64,000 nt of DNA from Streptomyces ochraceiscleroticus. Its GTDB lineage: Bacteria > Actinomycetota > Actinomycetes > Streptomycetales > Streptomycetaceae. The translations under genes were made by a program, and so were the position numbers. The notes below the pieces were generated by a model. It saw nothing but the letters and a program-made list of their open reading frames with translations, ran no database searches and had not been told where the DNA came from. Of this stretch, positions 8,666 through 15,864 are shown in pieces. Each line of letters opens with the position of its first letter. Position 1 is the first letter of the stretch. The stretch lies in contig NZ_JOAX01000003.1 of the NCBI RefSeq assembly GCF_000720485.1, forward strand, positions 62,001-126,000. The letters are read 5' to 3'.

Positions 8666-8703
8666 CGGGCCCGCCGCCTGCCGACGAAGGGGCGGCGGGC
8701 CCG
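8666..8703. terminator. GC-rich hairpin between exporter and phospholipase remnant
   Basis: A 13-bp perfect stem (CGGGCCCGCCGCC at 8666-8678 with 8691-8703) around a 12-base loop. It could stop minus-strand transcription arriving from the ABC operon before the exporter gene. Confidence 0.6.
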
Positions 8704-8730
8704 CATCACACGAGAGTGACAGCCCGAAAA

Positions 8731-8777
8731 GATCCTTTGACCCCTTTGTGCCCTTCCCCACAAAGAAGCGAAGGATC
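8731..8777. repeat. interrupted inverted repeat
   Basis: GATCCTT (8731-8737) pairs with AAGGATC (8771-8777), and inside it CTTTGTG (8744-8750) pairs with CACAAAG (8759-8765), an interrupted nested palindrome. It is notably A/T-richer than its surroundings. It may be a structured RNA end or an operator for the exporter gene 150 bases downstream on the minus strand. Confidence 0.45.
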
Positions 8778-8794
8778 GGCCTCCGCGAGGTTCG

Positions 8795-9254
8795 GCCCGT
8801 TATGGACTCCGTGCCGTCCTCGATGTGGCCCAGCAGCCGGCGGCGGAACGATTCGTCTTCCCTGACCGTGACGTTTAGGCCGTACCAGCCGTGGTCGGGG
8901 TCCGCGGAGTGCGCCGGCGTACGGGTGCGGCCCGCGGTCAGCGTCACCGCGCGCCCGCCGCGGTCCCGGCGGACTCCCGCCGGAAGCCGTTGGGCCCGGT
9001 GAGGCGGAAGTCGTACGTCCGGTCCCGGACCGGTACGTCCCGGCCGGCCTCCCCCGTACGTCACGGTGCCGGGGTGTGGCGTATTCCCGCGCATACGGGT
9101 ACAGCGCGAGGTGCGCGGCCGCCGCGCCACTGTTGCGCAGCGCCGGCCGGAAGCGCCCGGCCGCCGGACCGTAGGCGCCGTCCGCGTCGGGCCGGTACGG
9201 CAGCGGACGGGCCGGGCGCGTGCCCTCCTCCGGCCGCGGCAGCCGCGCGTCCTC
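8795..9254 (-). pseudogene. remnant of phosphocholine-type phospholipase C, C-terminal part only
   Basis: Read on the minus strand, three frames in succession carry one protein family. The first has EEGTRPARPLPYRPDADG, then LRNSGAAAAHLALYPYAREY. The second has RTYDFRLTGPNGFRRESAGT, ending at a TGA. The third has DHGWYGLNVTVREDESFRRR then LLGHIEDG. These match, in order, the end of the catalytic domain and the C-terminal repeats of non-haemolytic/haemolytic type bacterial phospholipase C as I know the family. At least two frameshifts or deletions separate them, and the N-terminal catalytic domain is missing. Similarity begins right at the stop codon of the ABC permease gene. Identification is by motif memory, not a search. 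Confidence 0.72.
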
Positions 9255-10149
9255 ACTTGCCGATGCCGGCCGCCAGCCCTCGCACGAAGTGCCGCTGTCC
9301 GATCAGGAAGATCACGATCATCGGCAGCGCGGCGATGGTGAGGCCCGCGAAGAGGATCGGCCAGTTGGAGTTGAGCCGCCCCGCCATGTCGGCGAGACCC
9401 ACGGGCAGCGTCTTGAGCCGGTCGTCGGTGATGAAGACCAGTGCGAAGGCGTACTCGTTCCAGGCGAAGAGCGCCTGCAGGACGGCGGCGGAGGCGAGGA
9501 TCGGGCGGGCCATCGGGACGACCACCCGCCAGAACGTCTGCCAGCGGCTCGCCCCGTCGATGTACGCCGCCTCCTCCACCTCCACCGGCTGCCCCAGCAG
9601 GTACGCGCGGATCAGGAAGGTGGTGAAGGGCACCTTGAAGGCGGTGTAGAGGACGATCAGCGCCCAGTACGTGTCGTAGATCCCCAGCGCCTGGAGGAGC
9701 TGCGAGAGCGGCACCAGGGCCACCGTCGGTGAGAGCATCATCGCGCCGAGCACCAGCAGCAGCGCCGGCTGCGAGCAGGGGATGTCGAGCCGGGTGAGGC
9801 CGTAGGCGGCCCAGGCGCTGATGAGGACGACGGCCAGCACGCTCGCCGAGGTCACCAGCACGCTGTTGAGCAGATAGCCGAGCACGCCCTGCTGCCAGGC
9901 GTCGGCGTACGTCGACCAGTGCGGGTCGGTGGGCAGTCCCCAGGGGTCGGCGAAGATCTCGCCATTGGTCTTCAGGCCCGCCAGCGCCATCCAGCACAGC
10001 GGGTAGATCACCGCGACGGCGAGCGCGGCCAGCGCGCCGTAGGCCAGTACGCGCACGGCGACGGGGCCGAAGCGGGCGGGGGCGCGCCCTGTGGGGGACG
10101 AGGCCGGTTCCGGTGCCGTACGGGCGGTCCTGCCGAGGGTGAGGGTCAT
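9253..10149 (-). CDS. ABC sugar transporter permease (MalG/FrlM-type)
   Basis: 298 residues, about six membrane helices, with the cytoplasmic EAA loop EEAAYIDGASRWQTFWRVVV that docks the ATPase. It is of the CUT1 carbohydrate class. ATG at 10149 overlaps the stop of the partner permease by ATGA, implying coupled translation. It is the last gene of the putative fructosamine operon; the phospholipase remnant begins at its stop. By family knowledge it forms a heterodimeric channel with the 10146-11027 product. Confidence 0.92.
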   Translation of the reverse strand: MTLTLGRTARTAPEPASSPTGRAPARFGPVAVRVLAYGALAALAVAVIYPLCWMALAGLKTNGEIFADPWGLPTDPHWSTYADAWQQGVLGYLLNSVLVTSASVLAVVLISAWAAYGLTRLDIPCSQPALLLVLGAMMLSPTVALVPLSQLLQALGIYDTYWALIVLYTAFKVPFTTFLIRAYLLGQPVEVEEAAYIDGASRWQTFWRVVVPMARPILASAAVLQALFAWNEYAFALVFITDDRLKTLPVGLADMAGRLNSNWPILFAGLTIAALPMIVIFLIGQRHFVRGLAAGIGK

Positions 10150-11027
10150 GCGGCGACCGCCTTTCTGCGCGAGTGGAGAAGCTGCAGGGCACCGGCGGCG
10201 AAGGTGATCAGGAAGATCACGGTGCCGATCGCCGCGGCGTATCCCATGTCGTCGCCGGTGAAGGCGCTGGCGTACAGCCAGGTCCCCAGCACCTGACTGG
10301 AGTTGGCGGGCCCGCCGCCGGTCATCACCATCACCTCGTTGAAGACCAGGAAGGCCCCGGACACGGTGAGGATGATCAGCAGGGTGGTCATCTCGCGCAC
10401 CATCGGCACGGTGACGTTGAAGAACGTGCGGATCCGTCCCGCGCCGTCCACGGTCGCCGCCTCGTACAGCTCGCGGGGTATGCGCTGGATCGCGACGGTC
10501 AGCAGCATCGTCGTGTACCCGAACGACTGCCACTGGCTCATGTTGATGACGCCCCAGATGGAGGTGGCGGCGTCGCCCAGCCAGTCGTGCTGGAGGCCGT
10601 CGAGCCCGACCGCGGCCAGGGCGCCGTTCACCAGGCCCGCGTCCGGCTGGTAGAGGAACTGGAAGAGCAGGCCCGCGACGGTCATGGAGACGGCCGCCGG
10701 GATGAAGTACACGGCGCGCAGCACCCCGCGCAGCCGCCGCCCGATCAGCTCCTCCAGTACCGCGGCGAGCACGAGCGCCGCGCCGACCTGGAAGACGACC
10801 GAGGTGACCGCGTAGAACACGTTGTTGAGCAGCGCGTGCCAGAAGACCGGGTCCTGCAGGGCCTGCCGGTAGTTCTCCAGGCCGACGTAGCGCATGCCGG
10901 GCCGGAAGACGCTGAACTTGAAGAGGCTGAGCCGGACGTTCTCGACGATCGGGTAGTAGACGAACAACGCGATCAGCGCGAGCGCGGGAGCGGCATAGAA
11001 GGCGTGCCGGATGCGGCGTCGTGTCAC
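10146..11027 (-). CDS. ABC sugar transporter permease (MalF/FrlN-type)
   Basis: 293 residues with about six membrane helices and an EAA loop (YEAATVDGAGRIRTFFNVTV). The GTG start at 11027 is preceded by a near-perfect GAAGGAGGT ribosome site. It is 28 bases downstream of the binding-protein gene and overlaps the next permease by four bases. CUT1-class permeases import oligosaccharides or sugar derivatives. Placement after a FrlB/FrlD pair suggests fructosamine uptake, which is inference. Confidence 0.92.
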   Translation of the reverse strand: MTRRRIRHAFYAAPALALIALFVYYPIVENVRLSLFKFSVFRPGMRYVGLENYRQALQDPVFWHALLNNVFYAVTSVVFQVGAALVLAAVLEELIGRRLRGVLRAVYFIPAAVSMTVAGLLFQFLYQPDAGLVNGALAAVGLDGLQHDWLGDAATSIWGVINMSQWQSFGYTTMLLTVAIQRIPRELYEAATVDGAGRIRTFFNVTVPMVREMTTLLIILTVSGAFLVFNEVMVMTGGGPANSSQVLGTWLYASAFTGDDMGYAAAIGTVIFLITFAAGALQLLHSRRKAVAA

Positions 11028-11055
11028 TGGTGCACCTCCTTCGGGGCGGGCGGGG

Positions 11056-12387
11056 TCAGGGGCGGACGCCGAAGCGGCGGGCGTTCTCGGCGCCCCGGCG
11101 CACGGTCTTCATGGCCTGTTCCGGGGTGGCGTTGCCGCCGAGCACGGAATCGGCGGCCGACAGATAGGGATTGACGACCTTGTCGTCGGCGCGGGTGTCG
11201 AGCCAGACGGCGATGTCGTGGCTCGCGATCGTCCGCTGCGCGCCGGCCAGCCCCGGCAGCCGCGCGGCGTCCGCCGTGCCCTTCACCGCGCTCAGCCAGC
11301 CCAGCTCCCGCACCATCTTCCGGGCCTGCTCCCGGCTGGTGAGGAACTTCAGGAAGTCCACGGCGAGCGCCTTGTCCGGCGAGGAGTTGGAGACCATCAG
11401 GCCGTCCACGCCGCCGGCGATGGCGCGCGGCGAGCCCTTGGCGCCGGGGATCGCGGGCATCGGGAAGAAGTCCCAGTTCTCGGCGTACGCCTTGGGCGCG
11501 CCCCCGCTCTCGTCCAGGTACGAGAACTCCAGCGTCTCCAGGTACTGCATGGCGGCCTTCCCGTACAGCATCCGGGCCTGCGCCGACTCGTGGCTGATGC
11601 TGGTGCCGCCGGGCGGCATGCACCGCTGCCGCAGCCGCGCCAGGTCCTTGAACGCGCGGACGTATCCGGGGTGGGTGAAGGCGTGGGCTCCGCCGTCGTA
11701 GTCCCTGGCCAGCACGTCGGCCGGCACTTCCATGGCGTTGAACTGGGTCAGCAGGTGCCCGGCCGGCCAGCCGTACTGGTTGCCGAAGGCCAGCGGCGTG
11801 TACCCGGCCTTCTTGATCCGGTCGCAGGCGGTGAGCAGTTCGGGGAAGGTCCGCGGGACGCGCCGCACCCCGGCCTTCGCGAAGATCTTCTCGTTGTACG
11901 CGAAGACCTTGGCGTCCATGTCCAGCGGCACGCCGTACCGCCGCCCGCCGTAGGTGAAGGCGCGCAGCGCGTCGCCCTCGAAGCGCTCGCCCCAGCGGGT
12001 GCCGTCGAGCTGCCCGGTGAGGTCGGCGGCGAGCCGCCCGTCGGCGAACTTCTGCGCGTACCGCCCCGGCCAGGCGAAGTAGATGTCGGGCAGTTCGCGG
12101 GAGGCGGCGAGCACCGCGATCCGGTCCTTGTAGGGCTGGTCGCCGACGGCCTGGAGGTCGATGGTGACGCCGGGGTTGCGCTTCTCGTACTCCCGGGCCG
12201 CCGCCTTGAAGTACGGGGCGTACTCGGGGTCCGCCCACTTCTCCAGGACGGTCAGGTGGCCGTGGGGCTTTCCGGCGAGGCGGAAGTCGTCGGCGGTGAC
12301 CCTTACGGGGGCCTGGCCGCAGCCGCTGAGCAGCGTCAGCAGTACGGCGAGCAGGCAGCCGGCGGCGGCTGCCGGGGTGCGGCGCAT
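11056..12387 (-). CDS. ABC transporter solute-binding lipoprotein (sugar/fructosamine type)
   Basis: 443 residues. Signal peptide with lipobox LLSGC (Cys23), then a CUT1 family-1 binding fold: LTVLEKWADPEYAPYFKAAA, EYEKRNPGVTIDLQAVG, DIYFAWPGRYAQKFAD, WDFFPMPAIPGAKG and AIAGGVDGLMVSNSS. ATG at 12387 with AGGAGAGAG ahead decides the start against a longer Pro/Arg-rich open frame. It would capture the substrate outside the membrane for the two downstream permeases. No ATPase gene is in the operon, so a shared MsiK/MsmX-like ATPase elsewhere would be needed. Confidence 0.9.
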   Translation of the reverse strand: MRRTPAAAAGCLLAVLLTLLSGCGQAPVRVTADDFRLAGKPHGHLTVLEKWADPEYAPYFKAAAREYEKRNPGVTIDLQAVGDQPYKDRIAVLAASRELPDIYFAWPGRYAQKFADGRLAADLTGQLDGTRWGERFEGDALRAFTYGGRRYGVPLDMDAKVFAYNEKIFAKAGVRRVPRTFPELLTACDRIKKAGYTPLAFGNQYGWPAGHLLTQFNAMEVPADVLARDYDGGAHAFTHPGYVRAFKDLARLRQRCMPPGGTSISHESAQARMLYGKAAMQYLETLEFSYLDESGGAPKAYAENWDFFPMPAIPGAKGSPRAIAGGVDGLMVSNSSPDKALAVDFLKFLTSREQARKMVRELGWLSAVKGTADAARLPGLAGAQRTIASHDIAVWLDTRADDKVVNPYLSAADSVLGGNATPEQAMKTVRRGAENARRFGVRP

Positions 12388-12433
12388 CGGCTCTCTCCTG
12401 GCGGTCGGAGGGGTGGTCGGAAGGGACGGGCGG

Positions 12434-13252
12434 TCAGCGGCGGGCGGGGCTGCCGGGCAGGGCGAGGGGGTGGCCGAAGGCCCCGGGGCTGGTGCAGACC
12501 TCGGCCGCGTAGCGCGCGGCGCGGGCGGCGGCGTCGGCCAGGGGGCTGCCCTGCCACAGGGATACGAGCAGGGCCGCGATGAAGGAGTCGCCGGCGCCCA
12601 GGGTGTCGGTGGCCGCGACCGGGACGACGCGCTGGTGGTGCACCGTCCCCTCGTACGACACCAGCGCACCACCGGCCCCGCGCGTCACCACGGCCAGCTT
12701 CGGACCGGCCTGCCGTATCCGCTCGGCGAGCGCGGCGGCCTCCGCGTCCCCGGCGTCCGGCCGGGAGAAGACGGCGCCGTGCACGTGCGGCAGCAGCGGC
12801 GCGGCGTAGGACCAGGGGCGGTCGGAGAAGTCGAAGCTGACCGGGCAGGCGGCGGCGAGCGCGGGCAGGTGCGGCTCCAGGCGGCTGCAGTCGCCGGTGT
12901 GCAGCAGGTCGAAGCCGGCCAGCCAGGCCAGGTCGGCGGCGTCCGGCGCGAAGACCGAGACGGTCTCGTCGCACTCGCCGAAGCTGCGGTTGCCGTCCGC
13001 GTCGAGGTGCACGGTCGCGTAGGCGTTCGGCCCGTCGGCCGTCCGGGCCCGGTCGGTGCGGACGCCCTCGGCGGCGAGCGCGGCCCGTATGTGCGCGCCG
13101 GCCTCGTCGGTGCCGGTGACGCCCAGGTACCCGGCGTCGGCGCCGAGCCGGGCGGCGTGCACCGCGACGTTGAGCGCGTTGCCGCCCGGGTACATCAGGC
13201 CGCGCTGGGGATAGCGGTCGACGACATTGTCACCGACTCCGCAGATGCGCAT
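12434..13252 (-). CDS. PfkB-family kinase, FrlD-like (fructosamine 6-kinase)
   Basis: 272 residues. PfkB signature 1 is YPGGNALNVAVHAARLG (GGN at 23-25); signature 2 is DTLGAGDSFIAALL with catalytic-type Asp222. The N terminus GDNVVDRYPQ and the motif FDFSDRPW closely follow E. coli FrlD (GDNCVDIYPQ, FDFSDKW as I recall it), more than ribokinase or fructokinase. FrlD phosphorylates fructoselysine at C6; FraD does the same for fructose-asparagine. The exact amine here is open. It sits between the deglycase and the binding protein, 46 bases before the latter; ATG has AAGGA upstream. Confidence 0.82.
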   Translation of the reverse strand: MRICGVGDNVVDRYPQRGLMYPGGNALNVAVHAARLGADAGYLGVTGTDEAGAHIRAALAAEGVRTDRARTADGPNAYATVHLDADGNRSFGECDETVSVFAPDAADLAWLAGFDLLHTGDCSRLEPHLPALAAACPVSFDFSDRPWSYAAPLLPHVHGAVFSRPDAGDAEAAALAERIRQAGPKLAVVTRGAGGALVSYEGTVHHQRVVPVAATDTLGAGDSFIAALLVSLWQGSPLADAAARAARYAAEVCTSPGAFGHPLALPGSPARR

Positions 13253-13300
13253 GGGGGTTCCTTACGGGGAGGAGCTGCGGGAGGGGAGCGGGTACGGGAC

Positions 13301-13326
13301 GGCCCGGTGCGGCACCGCACCGGGCC
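13301..13326 (-). promoter_or_regulatory. intercistronic hairpin between deglycase and kinase genes
   Basis: A 12-bp self-complementary arm GGCCCGGTGCGG / CCGCACCGGGCC with a 2-base centre lies in the 98-base gap after the deglycase stop. No U-tract follows on the minus strand, so mRNA end-protection or partial attenuation is likelier than full termination. Confidence 0.5.
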
Positions 13327-13350
13327 GGGTCACGCGAGGGGGTTCCGGGA

Positions 13351-14379
13351 TCAGTACTCGACCTGGAACATGTAGCGGCGCTTGTCCAGGTCGTGGCCGC
13401 GCACCGACTCGTAGTGGCGGGCGAGCCGGGTGCCGAAGACGTCCAGCGCGATCGGCGTGATGTCGCCGCGCACCGACTCCGGGACACCGGGCAGCGAGAA
13501 GATCCGCGAGTCCACGTAGTGGGCCTTCTTGGTGTACTTGTCCAGGAAGGTCTTGGCGCGCTCGGCCATCGGGCGGGTGGCGTCCTCGCCGAGGAAGAGG
13601 ATCACCGGCTGGTCCTCGGTGACCACCTCGAAGGCGCCGTGGAAGAACTCACCGGCGTTGTAGGTGCCGCCGTGCTTCCACTGCATCTCCATCAGGTAGC
13701 ACATCGTGAAGCCGTAGCCGGCGCCGTAGTTGGGGCCGGCGGACAGGACGTACGTGACGTCCTCGTCAGCCAGCGCGGTGGCGATCGAGGCGGCGAGCTC
13801 CTCGCCCTCCTCCTGGGACTTGTGGAGCGCCTCGGGCAGCGCCTCGTACGCCGTGCGGACGGCCGCGTAGTCGCCCTCGGCGCCGGTCTTCTCCAGCAGC
13901 GCGTACACGAGCTGCCCGAACAGCACGCCCTTGGGCGCGACGACGGTGTCCTCGCTGCGGTAGGTGAACGCGGCGTGCGCGGCCTTGGCCAGGGGGCTGT
14001 CGGCGCTGCGGGTGAGGGCGGCGACCTTGGCACCGGTGCTGCGGGCGTACTCGGCGGCCGCGACGGTCTCCTTGGTGGTGCCGGTGTGCGAGGACACCAG
14101 GACGAGTGAGCCCTCGCCGAGCAGCGCGGGGCGGCGCAGATTGAACTCGTCGCTGTTCATGTGGAAGACGGGGAACTGCGCCCGGGTCTCCAGGAGGAAG
14201 TGCGCCGGGTAGGCGGCGGTGAGCGAGCCGCCGCAGCCGACGAGGAAGACGTTGCGCAGCCCGCCCGCGACGACCTCGTCGACGAACGTGCGCGCGGCCT
14301 CGTTCTGGCTGAGCGCGAAGGACACGGCCTCCTTGAAGTCCTCGGTGATCGGCTTGAGGGGCAGGGATGCGGTAGTCAC
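13351..14379 (-). CDS. SIS-domain sugar isomerase, FrlB-like (fructosamine-6-phosphate deglycase)
   Basis: 342 residues with two SIS domains. Visible landmarks are FLVGCGGSLTAA (phosphosugar loop), SSHTGTTKET, the block NAGEFFHGAFEVV that matches GEFxHGxxE of FrlB/FraB, and a C-terminal DKRRYMFQVEY resembling DERRYYGGLVEY of E. coli FrlB (from memory). Such enzymes split fructosamine 6-phosphate into glucose 6-phosphate and the free amine or amino acid. GTG at 14379 has AGGAAAGGA upstream. It is the first gene of the operon, with two palindromic operators 100-150 bases upstream. Other SIS roles (amino-sugar isomerase) cannot be excluded. Confidence 0.8.
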   Translation of the reverse strand: MTTASLPLKPITEDFKEAVSFALSQNEAARTFVDEVVAGGLRNVFLVGCGGSLTAAYPAHFLLETRAQFPVFHMNSDEFNLRRPALLGEGSLVLVSSHTGTTKETVAAAEYARSTGAKVAALTRSADSPLAKAAHAAFTYRSEDTVVAPKGVLFGQLVYALLEKTGAEGDYAAVRTAYEALPEALHKSQEEGEELAASIATALADEDVTYVLSAGPNYGAGYGFTMCYLMEMQWKHGGTYNAGEFFHGAFEVVTEDQPVILFLGEDATRPMAERAKTFLDKYTKKAHYVDSRIFSLPGVPESVRGDITPIALDVFGTRLARHYESVRGHDLDKRRYMFQVEY

Positions 14380-14479
14380 GCGGGTCCTTTCCTGAACGGT
14401 TGCGGTGCGGGGTGGTGCGGTGCGATGCGGGCGCGGCGGGGTGGTGCGGAGCCCGGGACGGGCACCGGCCTCCCGCATC

Positions 14480-14497
14480 ATTGAGAACGTTCTCAAT
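14480..14497. promoter_or_regulatory. LacI-family operator 1
   Basis: Perfect 18-bp palindrome ATTGAGAACGTTCTCAAT with the central CG typical of LacI-family sites. It sits between the deglycase gene and the divergent LacI gene, its centre 35 bp from operator 2. Confidence 0.85.
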
Positions 14498-14515
14498 CCA
14501 AGCCGAAGAGGTGTC

Positions 14516-14531
14516 TTGAGAACGTTCTCAT
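14516..14531. promoter_or_regulatory. LacI-family operator 2
   Basis: TTGAGAACGTTCTCAT repeats the 14-bp core TGAGAACGTTCTCA of operator 1. It lies about 78 bases upstream of the LacI start, so both the operon and the regulator itself may be controlled. Confidence 0.82.
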
Positions 14532-14608
14532 TCGCGGTGTTGGGAACCTTCCCACCGCCAACTCCCCGCCGTCAATCCCCTGTCGCGACCCGATAGCCTG
14601 ACGACGCC

Positions 14609-15760
14609 ATGACGACGAACCGACGCAAGCCCGCAGGCCGCCCCGCGACCCTCCCCGACGTCGCGCGCGAGGCGGGCGTGTCCCGCTCCACCGCCTCCCG
14701 CGCGCTGGCCGGCTACGGCTCGGTCAGCCCGGACGCCCGCGAACGCGTGCGCGCCGCCGCCGAGAAGCTCGGCTACCGCGCCAACCAGCTCGCCCGCTCC
14801 ATGATCACGGGACGTACGCACACCCTCGGCGCGATCGTCGCCGACATCCAGAACCCGTTCTTCGCGGGCGTCACCCGCGGCATCACGGACGCGGCGCGCG
14901 CCGCCGGGTACCAGGTCCTGCTCGCCAACACCGACGAGGACGTGGCCGCCGAGCGCGCCGCGGTGAAGATGCTGCGCGACAAGCACGTCGACGGGCTGAT
15001 CGTCGCCCCGGCCGCCACCACGGAGACCGGCCACCTGGCGGCCGCGCACGCCGCCGGCTGCCCCGTCGTCCTCCTCGACCGCCAGGCCCCCGGCCTGCCC
15101 GCGGACTCCGTCACGGTGGACAACCACGGCGCCGCCCAGGACGCGGTACGCCGCCTCCTGGTCGCGGGCCACCGCCGCATCGCGCTGGTCAGCCTGCTGG
15201 GCACCGCCCCTGTGGGCACCCCCGCCGACACCCCGGGCACCGCTCCGTCCACCGCCCTGGAGGCCGCCCCCGCCGACCCGGCCTCCCCCGACCCGGCCTC
15301 CCCCGACCCGGTCTCCACCGGCCTGGAGCGCATCGAGGGCTACCGCGCCGCGCTGCGCGAGGCGGGCCTCACCGACACCGACACCTACCTCCGCACCGGT
15401 ACCTTCCACCGCGAGGACCCGGCCGACCTCACCGCCGAACTGCTGTCCCTCTCCGAGCCCCCCACGGCCGTCTTCGCCACCGACAGCATGATCGCCCTCG
15501 GCGTCCTTTCCGCCGCCCGCGACCACGGCCTCCGCGTCCCCGAACACCTCTCCGTCGTCACCTTCGACGACACCGACTGGGCCCGCGCCGTACGCCCCCG
15601 CATCAGCGTCGTGGCCCAGCCCGTCCAGGAACTCGGCGCCCGCGCAGTCCACTCCCTCATCACCCGCATCGAGGGCACTGCCGGCACCCCCGAACACATC
15701 GTCCTGGACACGGAGTTCATCGAACGCGAGTCGATCGCGAGCCCTCCGGACGCCTCCTGA
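14609..15760 (+). CDS. LacI-family transcriptional regulator of the fructosamine operon
   Basis: 383 residues. N-terminal helix-turn-helix LPDVAREAGVSRSTASRALA (15-34) with hinge LGYRANQLARSM, then a periplasmic-binding-like effector domain (GAIVADIQNPFFAGVTRG, VFATDSMIALGVL, SVVTFDDTDWA). An unusual Pro/Ala/Thr/Asp insert of about 35 residues interrupts the effector domain near 205-240; its DNA contains direct repeats encoding ASPDP. ATG at 14609 has no clear ribosome site and may be translated from a short leader. Divergent orientation and two shared palindromes imply local repression lifted by a sugar effector. Confidence 0.9.
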   Translation: MTTNRRKPAGRPATLPDVAREAGVSRSTASRALAGYGSVSPDARERVRAAAEKLGYRANQLARSMITGRTHTLGAIVADIQNPFFAGVTRGITDAARAAGYQVLLANTDEDVAAERAAVKMLRDKHVDGLIVAPAATTETGHLAAAHAAGCPVVLLDRQAPGLPADSVTVDNHGAAQDAVRRLLVAGHRRIALVSLLGTAPVGTPADTPGTAPSTALEAAPADPASPDPASPDPVSTGLERIEGYRAALREAGLTDTDTYLRTGTFHREDPADLTAELLSLSEPPTAVFATDSMIALGVLSAARDHGLRVPEHLSVVTFDDTDWARAVRPRISVVAQPVQELGARAVHSLITRIEGTAGTPEHIVLDTEFIERESIASPPDAS

Positions 15761-15778
15761 CGCCCCACCCCACCGCGC

Positions 15779-15809
15779 TTGACCTCAAGCCCAGTTGAGG
15801 TCCTAGCGT
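15779..15809 (+). promoter_or_regulatory. SoxR/MerR-type promoter
   Basis: A -35 TTGACC (15779-15784) and -10 TAGCGT (15804-15809) are separated by 19 bp, the stretched spacer typical of MerR-family control. The palindrome ACCTCAAGCCCAGTTGAGGT (15782-15801) fills the spacer. It closely follows the SoxR box CCTCAAG-N4-CTTGAGG, with one arm mismatch. Confidence 0.75.
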
Positions 15810-15864
15810 GCAGCGCGAGTGATCGACGAGAGCGATCGCCGGCTGGCGACAGGAGAAGGCAACG

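Noticed and set aside
6285..9002. Long plus-strand frame opposite the MMPL exporter
   Set aside because: Composition is His/Asp/Gly/Arg-rich as expected for the complement of a membrane-protein gene; no recognisable domain.
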